Notes: generated from the letters alone by a model not told the origin. A stretch of DNA of 64,000 bases from Gemmatimonas phototrophica (GCF_000695095.2 NZ_CP011454.1:2356001-2420000), one strand, 5' to 3'; shown: positions 40,766 to 50,470, numbered from the stretch's first letter. Translations and numbers: made by a program.

Positions 40766-43729
40766 TCAGAAGTTGCTCGACCGATACGTTTGGCGGTCGT
40801 AGTTGAACTTGAGGTCAGGTTGGGCTTTCAACGCGATGAAGAAGTTGAAAGCGAAGTTACCACTCGGGGTCTGCGAGAACGAGAAGACGGCACTCCAGTC
40901 GTGCAACTGGCGCTGCAAGCCAATCTGTTGGCTGGCAAAGCGAGCCCGCTCCACATCATACTGGGTGGTCCACTGCGCGGACCAATTGGGGGTGATGCCG
41001 AACGACATGCTGGCATTCACACTCTGCACCGGAGGCTGGCGAACAAACGGGGCACCAATGGCACTTTGTCCCGTCCCGAGTCCCGTGGGTGGCGACGTCT
41101 GGGCGTTGAGGAAACAGCGCTCGTACGCAGCGATGCCCTGAGAGCGGAAAGGCTCACACTGTTTGACCGGATCCACCTCGATAACCAACCCGTTGCCAAC
41201 GGGCGCACGCTGGCGCGCCGCGTTGTACTGGATGTTGAGGTTCCATCCCTGGTCCGAACCCGGCAGCGCCGACTGCATCCCGCGCATAGCGCCTCCCCCG
41301 GCCGCATTCATCTGGCGTGTTTGGCGTGTGATGTTCTCCTGCGACGCCGTTTGCCGAGGATTGATGGACGCGCTATCCGCCAGATCCGGCACCTCCTTGC
41401 CCAGCAACTTCGCCAGAAAGCCAAAGATGGCCGATTTGCTGTTCAGGGAGAACGTGACCCCCATGTCGGTGCGGTACGGATCGAAGACCGCCGTATCGGA
41501 GGCCGGGTCACCCTGAAAGAGATCGTAGCTGGCGCGGAAATCGAGCCCCGGCAGCAGATCCGTCCGTCCGCCAATGGAGAACATCTTGTCGGTGAATCCG
41601 TTGCCGGTACTGTCGGCCCGCACAAAGTCCCAACTCAACGGCGAGAAATTGAGCGACAACAGCTTGATCTTGCGTCCCTGATCGGGTTCGGAATCGGTGG
41701 GGGCGCGCAGCTTGGCTTCGAGATTGGTGGTCAGGTTGAGCGAGACGCGATTCTGCGCCAGCGCCCCCAGGTACCCCACGCGCGTGCGTCCGATGGCCTG
41801 CAGATACTCATCGCTTACCGAGGCCGCGGGGGAATAGCTGTAGCTGATCGCCGGCGTGATGGCGTGCCGCAATTTTGAGATGGGGCCGATGCCGGGGAGC
41901 ATGGCATAGAGCGTGGGAGACGCACTCAGGGCGTAGCTCAGCCGCTTGCTCTGTGACACCCACTTGCCACCGCTGCGTTCGGTGCGGACAAAGAGCCCCC
42001 CCTGATCCACATTGGCCACCGATACGCTTGGGGACACGTTCCACGTGCCCTGAAAGAACCGCGGTAGATTGAACGAGGTGGTCCAATCCACGTTGGTTTC
42101 AAAGGTCCGGGCAAACACACGGATGCTCCGCACCGACGTATCGCGCACACCAATGATCTCGCGCTGCTCGGGGTAATCGCGGTACTGCTCCGTCACGGTG
42201 AACGAGTTCTGCCACTGGAAATCCCAGAGCTTGATGGGCGTATCGAATCCGAACTGCATGTTGCGGCGGCTCGCATTGAAGCGCGCACTATCCACGCCGC
42301 CACTGTTGTTGATGTTGTAGACAAATGGGAACTGCAGTCCCTGGTCGATCTTGCTCGACCCTGAGATCCCCAAACGCAAAGATGGCGTCCACGAGACCGG
42401 TCCGGCTTCGAGCGTCCCTGTGGTCACATTGAGCTGCGGGAAGTCCATGTCCACTTGCGGACGTCCCGGATATTGCACTCGCGAGCCACCCACGTTGATG
42501 GAGGCTGGCCCAATCTTGGTCTGGTAATTCAGCTGCGACCGGATGGTGGCATTGGCGGCCATCGGGTTCACGGTCGTATTGCGTTGAATCTGGGTGTTCT
42601 GCACCAGGTTCATACGCGCCGTCAACTTTGTATTTTTCGAGAAATCCTGGTTGTGATTCCAGGTCCACGACGTATTGCTGGTCCCGTTCCGGAGCGCCAT
42701 GTATGACATGGCCAGCTCTCCGGTAATGAACCGGTTCACCCAGCGGTAGCGCATGTCGGCATTACTGCGCAAAAACCCGGGGTCGATCTCGGAACTGCGG
42801 GCTCCCGAACGCCAGTCCATGGAGACTTCGGCGTTCATGTAATCATTGATCGCAAAAAAATAGCCAATGTTCTGCACACTGCGGCGATACGACGGGCTGT
42901 TCCGGAACAATTCGGCCACGCCGAAATTCGGCGTCAGCATGCCGCTCCGGCGACCGGACCGCACATCCTGGAAGAAGAACGGGATCCAGAACACCGGCAC
43001 TTCGCCGATGTACAGCACCCCCGGGCGCGCCACCATGACATTCTGCGACACGAACTTCATGTCGCGCGTCGTGAAATGGAAATGCGGCTCGGCGTGATCG
43101 CAGTACGTAAACGAGCCGTTCTTGGCGAACACCACGTGGCGACCGCTGACGAGCGTATCCGATAGGATCGTGCTTTCTTTGGCTGTGAGAAACAGACGCT
43201 GGCCACTCACCACCGATGTCGAGAACCCATTGGTGAACCCTTGCCGCGCCTCAAGATCGTATTCGATCCGTGAAGAAATCACGTCATCGGCGTCCTGCGC
43301 CGTTGGATCGCGCAGGAGTACCGTGTCGCCAGTCGCGACGACCTTCTTCGTCGAATCGTTGTACTGGATGGAATCGCCCACCAGCATCGTCTCGTCGCGA
43401 AGTACCGCCGACGGCTTTCCCTTGAGAATGAGAATGCGCGTATTGGCATTGAACTTCACCGTATCGCCCTGGTACTGCACCTTTCGGTACCCTTCCAGAT
43501 CGAGCAGCGCGCGCATGGCGGAATCGGGGGCAGTCCACTGATACACCCGCGAATCCTTGGACAGCGGCCTCGTACTATCCTGCCCGGCCGCAGGCTGCCC
43601 CACGCCTGCCGGTCGCTGAGGGCGCTGCGGGGCGCGCTGCGCCTCTGCAGGAGCGCTCGCCACGAACAGCCCGGCCAGCACCGCCAGCCCGGCGCGCCAC
43701 CAGCCGCGACGGGTGGGGCACTTGGTCAC
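40766..43729 (-). CDS. lptD: LPS-assembly outer-membrane protein LptD (OstA) family
   Basis: 987 residues. Signal peptide ending near APAEA. An OstA-like beta-jellyroll (about residues 75-200: NANTRILILKGKPSAVLRDETMLVGDSIQYNDSTKKVVATGDTVL). Then the family hallmark region VPVFWIPFFFQDVRSGRRSGMLTPNFG and a large barrel ending in a terminal Phe (YRSSNF). It would insert lipopolysaccharide or a related lipid into the outer leaflet. The paired cysteines of enteric LptD are not obvious, as in many distant homologues. The start overlaps the tatC stop (ATGA). lptE is not recognised nearby. Confidence 0.88.
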   Translation of the reverse strand: MTKCPTRRGWWRAGLAVLAGLFVASAPAEAQRAPQRPQRPAGVGQPAAGQDSTRPLSKDSRVYQWTAPDSAMRALLDLEGYRKVQYQGDTVKFNANTRILILKGKPSAVLRDETMLVGDSIQYNDSTKKVVATGDTVLLRDPTAQDADDVISSRIEYDLEARQGFTNGFSTSVVSGQRLFLTAKESTILSDTLVSGRHVVFAKNGSFTYCDHAEPHFHFTTRDMKFVSQNVMVARPGVLYIGEVPVFWIPFFFQDVRSGRRSGMLTPNFGVAELFRNSPSYRRSVQNIGYFFAINDYMNAEVSMDWRSGARSSEIDPGFLRSNADMRYRWVNRFITGELAMSYMALRNGTSNTSWTWNHNQDFSKNTKLTARMNLVQNTQIQRNTTVNPMAANATIRSQLNYQTKIGPASINVGGSRVQYPGRPQVDMDFPQLNVTTGTLEAGPVSWTPSLRLGISGSSKIDQGLQFPFVYNINNSGGVDSARFNASRRNMQFGFDTPIKLWDFQWQNSFTVTEQYRDYPEQREIIGVRDTSVRSIRVFARTFETNVDWTTSFNLPRFFQGTWNVSPSVSVANVDQGGLFVRTERSGGKWVSQSKRLSYALSASPTLYAMLPGIGPISKLRHAITPAISYSYSPAASVSDEYLQAIGRTRVGYLGALAQNRVSLNLTTNLEAKLRAPTDSEPDQGRKIKLLSLNFSPLSWDFVRADSTGNGFTDKMFSIGGRTDLLPGLDFRASYDLFQGDPASDTAVFDPYRTDMGVTFSLNSKSAIFGFLAKLLGKEVPDLADSASINPRQTASQENITRQTRQMNAAGGGAMRGMQSALPGSDQGWNLNIQYNAARQRAPVGNGLVIEVDPVKQCEPFRSQGIAAYERCFLNAQTSPPTGLGTGQSAIGAPFVRQPPVQSVNASMSFGITPNWSAQWTTQYDVERARFASQQIGLQRQLHDWSAVFSFSQTPSGNFAFNFFIALKAQPDLKFNYDRQTYRSSNF

Positions 43730-44490
43730 GCGGCCTCGGCGGCAAGGCTCCGCTCGCGTCGCCGCACGATGAGCTTTGAGACGGTAATTGAGACTTCGTA
43801 CAGCCCGTAGAGCGGGATGGTCAGCAAGAGCAACGACGTAGGATCACTGCCGGGCGTAATGACAGCCGCGGCAATAAGACACCCGACGGCAGCGTGGCGG
43901 CGAAACTTTGACAGGTACTCCGGCTGCACGATGCCCAGCGCAGACAACAGGGCGATCACCACCGGCAGTTCAAAAATGGCGCCGAAGGCGAGACACATCG
44001 AAATGATGAGACCGATAAAGCGGTCAACCGTTGGCATGACCACAGCGGCTTCGCTTTGAAACGAAAAGAAGAACGCGAGCGTGACCGGCACGACATACTT
44101 GAACGCCAGCAGCATACCGAGCAAGAACAGCACGGCCGCGCCAACGAGTGCCGGGATCACGACCTTCTTTTCGTGCTTGTACAACGCCGGCGACAAAAAG
44201 CCCCAGATCTGCCAGGCAATCACCGGCGACGCCGCAATGAGCCCGAGCGTGATAGCCGCATCCATGGCGATGTCGAAGAGATCACCCGGCGCCGTTACGA
44301 TCATAGGCCCCTTCAGGAACGGCCGAATGGGCTCCGACAGAATGGCCACCACATCGATCTGCTTGCTGAAGATCAGCACAAAAGACACACCGATCCCGAT
44401 GGCCAACGCCAAGGCGATCTTGAAAAGGCGCCAACGCAGCTCCTCGAGGTGCTCGAGGAACGGCATTTCTGCAGGGCTACTACCGGTCAT
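43726..44490 (-). CDS. tatC: Sec-independent protein translocase subunit TatC
   Basis: 254 residues from ATG 44490. MPFLEHLEELRWRLFKIALALAIG is the TatC N-terminal signature. Six membrane helices follow, with the conserved FLSPALYKHEKKV loop, and FELPVVIALLSALGIV and VAAVITPGSDPTS near the C-terminus. It is the twin-arginine signal receptor. tatA lies 13 kb away at 30545. It stands between cpoB and lptD, overlapping lptD by 4 nt. Confidence 0.96.
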   Translation of the reverse strand: MTGSSPAEMPFLEHLEELRWRLFKIALALAIGIGVSFVLIFSKQIDVVAILSEPIRPFLKGPMIVTAPGDLFDIAMDAAITLGLIAASPVIAWQIWGFLSPALYKHEKKVVIPALVGAAVLFLLGMLLAFKYVVPVTLAFFFSFQSEAAVVMPTVDRFIGLIISMCLAFGAIFELPVVIALLSALGIVQPEYLSKFRRHAAVGCLIAAAVITPGSDPTSLLLLTIPLYGLYEVSITVSKLIVRRRERSLAAEAA

Positions 44491-44521
44491 GCGTAGGGGA
44501 TTCCAAAGTAAGCGGCAGCCC

Positions 44522-45388
44522 TTAACGGAGCGTCTTGAGCGTTTCCGTGGCCAGTTCTGCCTCGTCGCTGCGCGGGTAGCGTGCGACAACCTGCTCGAAC
44601 AACTGGCGCGCCTGTGCGGTATTCCCCTGCTTCAACACCAGCTGGGCGCGCTTGTACAGCGCCGTGGGGGCTTTGGCCGACGACGGGTAGGCACTGACGA
44701 CGGCGGCATAGGCGGCATCAGCCGCCGGCACGTTGTTCTCTTTGGCCAACGACTCCGCAATCCAGAACTGGGCATCCGAGGCGTAATCGGATTGCGGGTA
44801 GTTCGTAATCAGCTCCTGAAACGTCATGCGAGCCGTTGCCGTGGCCCCGCGAAGCAACTGGTCACGTCCCGTGGTATACAGCTGATTGGGACCAGCCAAT
44901 ACCGAAGTCGTGTCAACGGCAACGGCCGGTGGTGTCGTCGCGGGAGGATTCGACCGACTGCTCCCACTGCGTCCGGACGGTGCCGGATCAGCCGACGGCG
45001 CCGGCGCCGTCGGTGGAGGCGTCATGGTGTTTCGCACCTCCATTTCTGCCCGCAAACGCGCAATGGTGGCCTGACTCTGCCCCAGTAGCGTTTGGATCTG
45101 CAACAGCTGTTCACGAACCCCACGCATCTCGCCGCGCACATCGCCCTGGATGCTTACGGTACGCGCGCTGACCTTGGCCAGTGAATCACTGGCCACCTGA
45201 ATCAGTCGCTGCGTTTGCGCGAGTGCGTCTTTGTGCTCCTGCTGGTTCTTCAGCATCTCGGCGCGCAGCGACACGATATCGCCTTGGACAATGCGAACAT
45301 CGCCACGCGTCGCAAAGCAGCCCCCCGTGGCGCCAAACGCCACGAGGGGAAGCAGACGCCACACACGGTGGAAATACGGTTGGAACAT
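44522..45388 (-). CDS. cpoB: Cell division coordinator CpoB/YbgF-like (Tol-Pal associated) lipoprotein
   Basis: 288 residues. Lipoprotein-type N-terminus LLPLVAFGATGGC. A coiled-coil region spans about 30-120 (VSLRAEMLKNQQEHKDALAQTQRLIQVASDSLAKVS). A Pro/Ser linker follows, then three C-terminal TPRs (YTTGRDQLLRGATATARMTFQELITNYPQSDYASDAQFWIAESL, AAYAAVVSAYPSSAKAPTALYKRAQLVLKQG). In proteobacteria CpoB is periplasmic and links Tol to peptidoglycan synthesis; here a lipid anchor is predicted. It lies 29 nt after pal. Confidence 0.9.
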   Translation of the reverse strand: MFQPYFHRVWRLLPLVAFGATGGCFATRGDVRIVQGDIVSLRAEMLKNQQEHKDALAQTQRLIQVASDSLAKVSARTVSIQGDVRGEMRGVREQLLQIQTLLGQSQATIARLRAEMEVRNTMTPPPTAPAPSADPAPSGRSGSSRSNPPATTPPAVAVDTTSVLAGPNQLYTTGRDQLLRGATATARMTFQELITNYPQSDYASDAQFWIAESLAKENNVPAADAAYAAVVSAYPSSAKAPTALYKRAQLVLKQGNTAQARQLFEQVVARYPRSDEAELATETLKTLR

Positions 45389-45417
45389 GTCAGTCTCTCC
45401 GGGTGTGGCGATGCAGG

Positions 45418-45975
45418 TCAGCTGGCGGGCTTCAGATTCTCGCCGCCGGCCATGATTTCGAACTCGTCACGACGATTCTTCGACCACGCTTCTTCCGTGG
45501 AGCCCTGCACCGCGGGACGCTCGCGGCCGAACGACGACGTTTCGATGCGCGAGGCATCGATGCCACGGTCGGTCAGATAGCGCTTGGCCGCTTCGGCCCG
45601 ACGACGGCCGAGCGCAATGTTGTATTCGTCGCTACCGCGTTCGTCGCAGTGTCCGGCGACCCGGATGCGCAACGCCGGATTCGCGTTCAGAATGGCAATC
45701 TTCGCATCGAGCGAGGACCGGGCATCATCACGCAGTTCGTCAGCGTCGTACTCGAAGAAAATCGTCTCCAGCAACCGCATGCGGGCCGACGCCACTTTCT
45801 CGTTGTAGGCGGCCATGGTGTCCACCGGCGTAGCCCGCGGCGGCGCACGGTCAGGCACACGCTCAGCGGGCGTGGACGGCGGCGTGGGTGCCACGGTCGG
45901 CTGCTTCTTTTTGCAGGCGCCGAGGACGAGCGCCGAGGACATCAGGACCAGCATCACACGAGAGCTACGCATCAT
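45418..45975 (-). CDS. pal: Peptidoglycan-associated lipoprotein Pal
   Basis: 185 residues from the ATG pair at 45975/45972. Lipobox VLGAC near residue 20, a Pro-rich linker, and a C-terminal OmpA-like peptidoglycan-binding domain (IFFEYDADELRDDARSSLDAKIAILNANPALRIRVAGHCDERGSDEYNIALGRRRAEA, with the peptidoglycan-binding D and R residues). It anchors the outer membrane to the wall. The upstream 104 nt to tolB hold no recognisable terminator. Confidence 0.96.
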   Translation of the reverse strand: MMRSSRVMLVLMSSALVLGACKKKQPTVAPTPPSTPAERVPDRAPPRATPVDTMAAYNEKVASARMRLLETIFFEYDADELRDDARSSLDAKIAILNANPALRIRVAGHCDERGSDEYNIALGRRRAEAAKRYLTDRGIDASRIETSSFGRERPAVQGSTEEAWSKNRRDEFEIMAGGENLKPAS

Positions 45976-46079
45976 CTTTTCAGGCTCCGGAGAGTGAGGG
46001 GGGAGACCAGCCACTGCACGACAACACCAACGGGCGTACCCTGTGGAGAGAACACGCCTTTACAACTGAAAAGCTGCGA

Positions 46080-47375
46080 CTACTGCGCCAGCAGGCGTGG
46101 AGACCACGCCGACAAGCGCGTTTCCGGCCCGCGCGTCAACTGCCGAGCACGACCGGTTTCGGTATCAACAACCCACAACTGACGCACCCCACTGCGGTTG
46201 GAGGTGAGCACCAGATGACGCGAGTCCGGCGCCCACGAGGGGTCGTCGTTCCGGCCATCGTTCGTCACCTGCCGCACCGACTGGTCGCGCAGATTGATGG
46301 TCATGATCTGAAACGTGCCACCGTTGCGGGACTGAAACGCCACAAGACGACCGTCCGGCGACCAATCCGGCCCCGCACGATAGTCCCGATCGCCAAAGGC
46401 CGCCGCCGTCAGCAGTTCCGCGTTCGTACCATCCAGATCGCTAATATAAACCTCCGGATGCCCCGAACGATCGGACATGAAGGTCAGCCGCTGTCCGTCG
46501 GGGCTGAATGAGGGTTGGGCGCTGGCCCTTCCCCGACCCACGGTGATGCGGCGGGGCGCGCCCCCCTCCATGGGCTGGACATAGAGATCCGTCCCACTTT
46601 CGGACCCTCGGGCGTACACCAGCGTCCGACCGTCAGGCGAGATGGCCGGCGTCGTGTGTTCAATGCCTGACGCGCTGGCCAGCGTACGCTGGGCCCCCGT
46701 CTGCAGATCGGTGAACATGATGGGGTTCCGGACCCCGTCGAGCACGCTGTACACCAACCCACGGCCCGTGGGAAGCCACTGCGGTGACATGCCGGACGGC
46801 GTGACCGCGGTGACGTTGGCCCCATCGCTGTCCACGGTCCATACCCGCCCGCCCCGCGTGAAGGCAATTCGGGTCTGGGCAATGCCACGCTGCCCGGTCA
46901 CCCACTCTTCCACCGCATCGGACACGCCATGCACCGCGAGGCGCCAGGCAGCGGACAGCGCCGGCGACGGCAGGGCGAAGTCCTTCTGGCTTCGGATGCT
47001 CTTGAGCCCGACATCATGAAGCACGACACGCACCCACCCGCTGGGCAGAACGGTGCCCTGAACGATGCCATCCACCCCCAGCTTGGCGAACAACGCCCAA
47101 TTGATGGTGCCCGTGATTGCCGGCGCGGCCGATGACCCCACCACCGTGAAGCGATCGCTGTAATCGAGGTCGCGGCTCATCATGGCGGTGAGCGAGTCGC
47201 CATTGGCCCCGCGTACCGGCACCACGATCAGCGTCGTCTTCTCGCCCGGGCGGTACTGGAGCCCCAGACTGACGCCCTTGGTGGGCTGGGCGCTGGCGAC
47301 ACGCGTCGGCCCACTCAACACCGACAACACGGCGCACATGCCTGCAACGAATCGGACAAACGGGAAACGGGCCAT
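46080..47375 (-). CDS. tolB: Tol-Pal system beta-propeller protein TolB
   Basis: 431 residues from ATG 47375. Signal peptide FVRFVAGMCAVLSVLSGPTRVASA. N-terminal TolB_N domain (about 30-165) and a six-bladed PD40-type propeller with repeats such as HTTPAISPDGRTLVYAR, AQPSFSPDGQRLTFMSDRSGHPEVYISD and GPDWSPDGRLVAFQSRNGGTFQIM. It is periplasmic, interacting with Pal and TolA. It starts 34 nt after the tolA/tonB-like gene. Confidence 0.95.
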   Translation of the reverse strand: MARFPFVRFVAGMCAVLSVLSGPTRVASAQPTKGVSLGLQYRPGEKTTLIVVPVRGANGDSLTAMMSRDLDYSDRFTVVGSSAAPAITGTINWALFAKLGVDGIVQGTVLPSGWVRVVLHDVGLKSIRSQKDFALPSPALSAAWRLAVHGVSDAVEEWVTGQRGIAQTRIAFTRGGRVWTVDSDGANVTAVTPSGMSPQWLPTGRGLVYSVLDGVRNPIMFTDLQTGAQRTLASASGIEHTTPAISPDGRTLVYARGSESGTDLYVQPMEGGAPRRITVGRGRASAQPSFSPDGQRLTFMSDRSGHPEVYISDLDGTNAELLTAAAFGDRDYRAGPDWSPDGRLVAFQSRNGGTFQIMTINLRDQSVRQVTNDGRNDDPSWAPDSRHLVLTSNRSGVRQLWVVDTETGRARQLTRGPETRLSAWSPRLLAQ

Positions 47376-47409
47376 CAACACGGTGGGAAGAAGAGAGAAG
47401 GCGGAGCGC

Positions 47410-48171
47410 TCACTGCGGTCGCAATGCGTAATCGAATGTGAAATACACCACCAGCACATCATCTGCCCAGCCGGTTGGCAAGGGGCCAAAACTGCGGGAG
47501 GAGCCCACCACCTCAATGGCCCCCATGGCATCAAGATCATACAACCGATCGCCCGACCGTTTGACTACCTCGATACCCACCACGGTGCCATCGCGCCGAA
47601 TCATGAACTTGAGTTCGGTGACCAGCGCGGCCGAGACCTTTCGCGGCGACCAATTGAGCGCAATTTGCCGCACGATATTCGACAGGTACCCGGGATAGGG
47701 GAATGCGATCCCGTCGGTGCGCACGTTGGCCACATCGGCGCCTTTCGTCCCCGTCGCTCCCGCTCCGGACTTCGGCGCGACGTTCTTGCGTGTGGTTGTA
47801 GCGGCCGGGGCATTTTTCGCCCCACCCTTCTTGGTCCGGTCGGTGGACGGCGTGGCCTTGGGCGAAGGCAAGGTCTTCTTGGCCTTGGACGCCGACGGCA
47901 TCGTCTTTTCCTCTTCCACCCGCTCGGCACCAGCAACAGCATCTTTTGCCGCAGTGGCCTCGTCGACGGGCTTCTCAACACCAGCCTGCCGCAATCCCGC
48001 CTGACCAATCAGTTCCACCCGATAGACGGGTGGCCGTGGGGGTTCAGGGCGACTGCCCGCCCACAGCACGACGCCAAGCAGGGCCACGTGCACCAATGCC
48101 GACAGCGCCATTCCACCGCCCAACCCGCGGCGCCCTGCCACGGACGAACGAGATGCACTGACGGTCGCCAT
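47410..48171 (-). CDS. TolA/TonB-like energy-transducing protein
   Basis: 253 residues. One N-terminal transmembrane anchor (MALSALVHVALLGVVLWAG, with the conserved S-H pattern of the TonB/TolA helix). A Lys/Ala/Pro-rich spacer follows (about 60-145), then a C-terminal TonB_C-type domain (YLSNIVRQIALNWSPRKVSAALVTELKFMIRRDGTVVGIEVVKRSG). By position between tolR and tolB it serves as TolA. The C-terminal domain is closer to TonB, so it might also energise the receptor encoded at 14823 (inference). Confidence 0.9.
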   Translation of the reverse strand: MATVSASRSSVAGRRGLGGGMALSALVHVALLGVVLWAGSRPEPPRPPVYRVELIGQAGLRQAGVEKPVDEATAAKDAVAGAERVEEEKTMPSASKAKKTLPSPKATPSTDRTKKGGAKNAPAATTTRKNVAPKSGAGATGTKGADVANVRTDGIAFPYPGYLSNIVRQIALNWSPRKVSAALVTELKFMIRRDGTVVGIEVVKRSGDRLYDLDAMGAIEVVGSSRSFGPLPTGWADDVLVVYFTFDYALRPQ

Positions 48172-48173
48172 AC

Positions 48174-48587
48174 TCAGCGATTCTCTTCCGGCTCAGCGAC
48201 GAGTCCCACTTCCGTGATGCCCCGCGCCTTCATGGCGGCCACCAGTCGGATGACCGTGCCGTAGTCCACGCTCTTGTGCGCACGCACAAACACCCCACCG
48301 CCGCCCTTCCGGTCCGACAGCGCCTTGATGCTCCCCGCGAACTCCTCGTAGGTGAGCTTGGTGTCATCCACGAAGATCTGGCCCGTGCGGTCAACGGTGA
48401 CCACCAAACCGTTCTTGGGCTCCAACGGCTTGACTTCGGCCGAGGGCAAATCGATGTCCACGCCGCCCTGCATCATGGGCGCGGTGATCATGAAGATGAT
48501 CATGAGCAGCATCATGACATCGATGAGCGACACGACGTTGATCTCGCCGTTGACGCCCATGCGCTCCCCACGTCGGCCACGGCGCAT
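48174..48587 (-). CDS. tolR: Biopolymer transporter TolR/ExbD
   Basis: 137 residues. One transmembrane segment with the essential Asp (VVSLIDVMMLLMIIFMITAPMM), then the periplasmic ExbD domain (VDIDLPSAEVKPLEPKNGLVVTVDRTGQIFVDD). With TolQ it forms the proton-driven motor. It starts 3 nt after tolQ and ends 2 nt before the tolA-like gene. Confidence 0.96.
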   Translation of the reverse strand: MRRGRRGERMGVNGEINVVSLIDVMMLLMIIFMITAPMMQGGVDIDLPSAEVKPLEPKNGLVVTVDRTGQIFVDDTKLTYEEFAGSIKALSDRKGGGGVFVRAHKSVDYGTVIRLVAAMKARGITEVGLVAEPEENR

Positions 48588-48590
48588 GGG

Positions 48591-49331
48591 TTAGATCCGC
48601 CCCTCGCGCACCATCAGGGCCACCAGCTCCGAGCCGAAGCCCTCCAGCTCATTGTCAAACCGATTCAGTCGCGACGCAAACACGTTGTAGGCAAACGCGG
48701 CGGGAATGGCCACGGCGAGTGCGGCCGCGGTGGCAATGAGCGCCGTGGCGATACCCGGGGCCACGGCGCCGATGTTCCCCGAGCCCTTGGTGGCGATGCC
48801 TTCGAAGGCTTCAATCACCCCGAGCACGGTGCCGAACAGCCCGATGAGTGGACTGACACTGCCAACGGTCGCCAGCCACGGAATGAATCGCCCGAGCTCT
48901 TCCCGCTCGCGCCCCGACTGCGAGTCAAGCACCAGGCGGAGCGCTTCCACTTGTGAGCCAGACAAGCGCGCCGTGCGATCGGTGGTGGCTCCCAACGCCG
49001 GCTTGGTGTCATTGATGAACTGCACGGCCCGCGAAAAGACCGCCGTGAACGGGCTCGCCTTTGAACGCTGGGCCATCAACATGGCGTCATCAATGCCCCG
49101 CGCGCGCTCAAATTCGCGCACGAAGGATGCACCGCTGGATTCCGCCACACTGAAGGCACGCCACTTGGCGAACATGATGGCCCATGACAACAGCGACAAC
49201 ACCGCCAACAGCAAGAGCACGGCCTTGGTGACCGGATCGCTGGTGAGAATGAGCTCAAAGAACGACCGCGGGGCGGCACTCCCGCCTTGAGTGGACAGCT
49301 GCAGCAGGAAGAGCCCGCTCACCGCGCTCAC
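48591..49331 (-). CDS. tolQ: Motor protein TolQ/ExbB/MotA family
   Basis: 246 residues from GTG 49331, which overlaps the stop of the upstream epimerase gene (GTGA); the open frame further upstream is a shadow. Three membrane segments (AVLLLLAVLSLLSWAIMFAKW; WLATVGSVSPLIGLFGTVLGVIEAF; IATALIATAAALAVAIPAAFAYNVF) with the conserved proton-channel region. It energises TolA with TolR. Confidence 0.95.
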   Translation of the reverse strand: MSAVSGLFLLQLSTQGGSAAPRSFFELILTSDPVTKAVLLLLAVLSLLSWAIMFAKWRAFSVAESSGASFVREFERARGIDDAMLMAQRSKASPFTAVFSRAVQFINDTKPALGATTDRTARLSGSQVEALRLVLDSQSGREREELGRFIPWLATVGSVSPLIGLFGTVLGVIEAFEGIATKGSGNIGAVAPGIATALIATAAALAVAIPAAFAYNVFASRLNRFDNELEGFGSELVALMVREGRI

Positions 49332-50305
49332 GCCTTGGCCTCGGCGGCGAGTCGCGCGCGGCGGTCGGAAAAGAACGTGAAGGTGTTGGTGAGCCCTTGC
49401 GACAGTGGCACCTTGGGTGACCACCCCAACACAGTGCGAGCCTTGTCCGTCTGGAGCGCAGACCGGGCGAGTTCACCAGCCCGGGCCGGCGCATAATCGA
49501 TGGGGGCCGTGGCACCGGACACCGTACGCAGTGTTTCGGCGAGCGTATTGACCGAGGTTTCAATGCCGGTGCCAATGTTGAAGGCGCGGGCATCAAGACG
49601 GCCTCGGGGGGGCAATGTGGCCGTGGCGGCGGCAAAGTTGGCACCGGCCACATCACCTGCGTAGACGTAGTCCCGGGTCTGCTCGCCGTTGCCGAACACG
49701 GTGAGCGCGCGCCCATCGAGCAACCGGTTGCAGAAGATGGCCACCACGCCGGCCTCACCATGCGGGTCCTGACGCGGACCGTATACGTTGCCATAGCGCA
49801 AAGCCACGGTGTCGAGTCCATGCACCCGACCGTAGTACGCGAGATAATACTCCACGGAGAGCTTGGCGATGCCGTACGGCGCTTCCGGATCCTTCGCAAA
49901 GGATTCGGTGCTGGGGGGCGGATCGAAATCGCCATACAGCGCCCCACCCGTGGACGAGAAAATCGTCCGCGTGGGATGTCCACCCGTGCGCACGGCTTCC
50001 ATGAGGTTGAGTGTCCCGAGAATATTGCGCGTGGCATCATAGACCGGGTCGAGCACACTGCGGCGCACATCAATCTGTGCAGCCAAATGACACATCACGT
50101 CAAATTTCCCATCACGCACCAACGTCGCCGCGTCGGGCGAGGTGATGCAGCCCCGCACGAAGCGCGCTGCCGACGGAATGTTTTCTTCACGACCACTTGA
50201 GAGATCGTCAAGGATGGTGACCTCCCATCCTTCGGCCAGAAACCGGTCTGCCACATGGGAGCCGATGAATCCCGCACCGCCCGTCACCAGGACTGAATTC
50301 GCCAT
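49328..50305 (-). CDS. NAD-dependent epimerase/dehydratase (UDP-glucose 4-epimerase-like)
   Basis: 325 residues from ATG 50305. Extended SDR: cofactor motif VTGGAGFIGSH (8-18), LAAQIDVRRSV, FSSTGGALYG, the catalytic YGIAK, RYGNVYGPRQDP. The substrate is probably a nucleotide-diphosphate sugar (UDP-glucose/galactose or uronate type); exact specificity cannot be read. It overlaps tolQ by 4 nt, so a surface-sugar enzyme is translationally coupled to the Tol motor. The ribosome-binding site is weak. Confidence 0.9.
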   Translation of the reverse strand: MANSVLVTGGAGFIGSHVADRFLAEGWEVTILDDLSSGREENIPSAARFVRGCITSPDAATLVRDGKFDVMCHLAAQIDVRRSVLDPVYDATRNILGTLNLMEAVRTGGHPTRTIFSSTGGALYGDFDPPPSTESFAKDPEAPYGIAKLSVEYYLAYYGRVHGLDTVALRYGNVYGPRQDPHGEAGVVAIFCNRLLDGRALTVFGNGEQTRDYVYAGDVAGANFAAATATLPPRGRLDARAFNIGTGIETSVNTLAETLRTVSGATAPIDYAPARAGELARSALQTDKARTVLGWSPKVPLSQGLTNTFTFFSDRRARLAAEAKA

Positions 50306-50352
50306 GCCGTGTGCAGCCTCTCCATTGGGGTATTGAGTTGTGGATGTTCGCA

Positions 50353-50430
50353 ATGTAAACACGCGCCGGGGCCCACGGGGCACCCGGCGCGTCTTGAACT
50401 GCAGGAACTTCAATGTGGGAACGTTTACAT
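50353..50430. repeat. Inverted repeat ATGTAAAC / GTTTACAT flanking the terminator
   Basis: ATGTAAAC at 50353-50360 and its reverse complement GTTTACAT at 50423-50430, 62 bp apart. They bracket the hairpin downstream of the LysM gene and precede the epimerase-tol operon. AT-rich islands of this kind are rare in the window. Confidence 0.45.
50360..50391 (-). terminator. GC-rich hairpin after the LysM gene
   Basis: CGCGCCGGG (minus strand, 50391-50383) pairs with CCCGGCGCG (50370-50362), with an inner GCCC/GGGC helix, followed by TGTTTAC. The T run is weak but the stem is strong. Confidence 0.6.
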
Positions 50431-50470
50431 CGCGCAGGAACGTGACACCCCTGCGGCATCTCAAAAAAGA

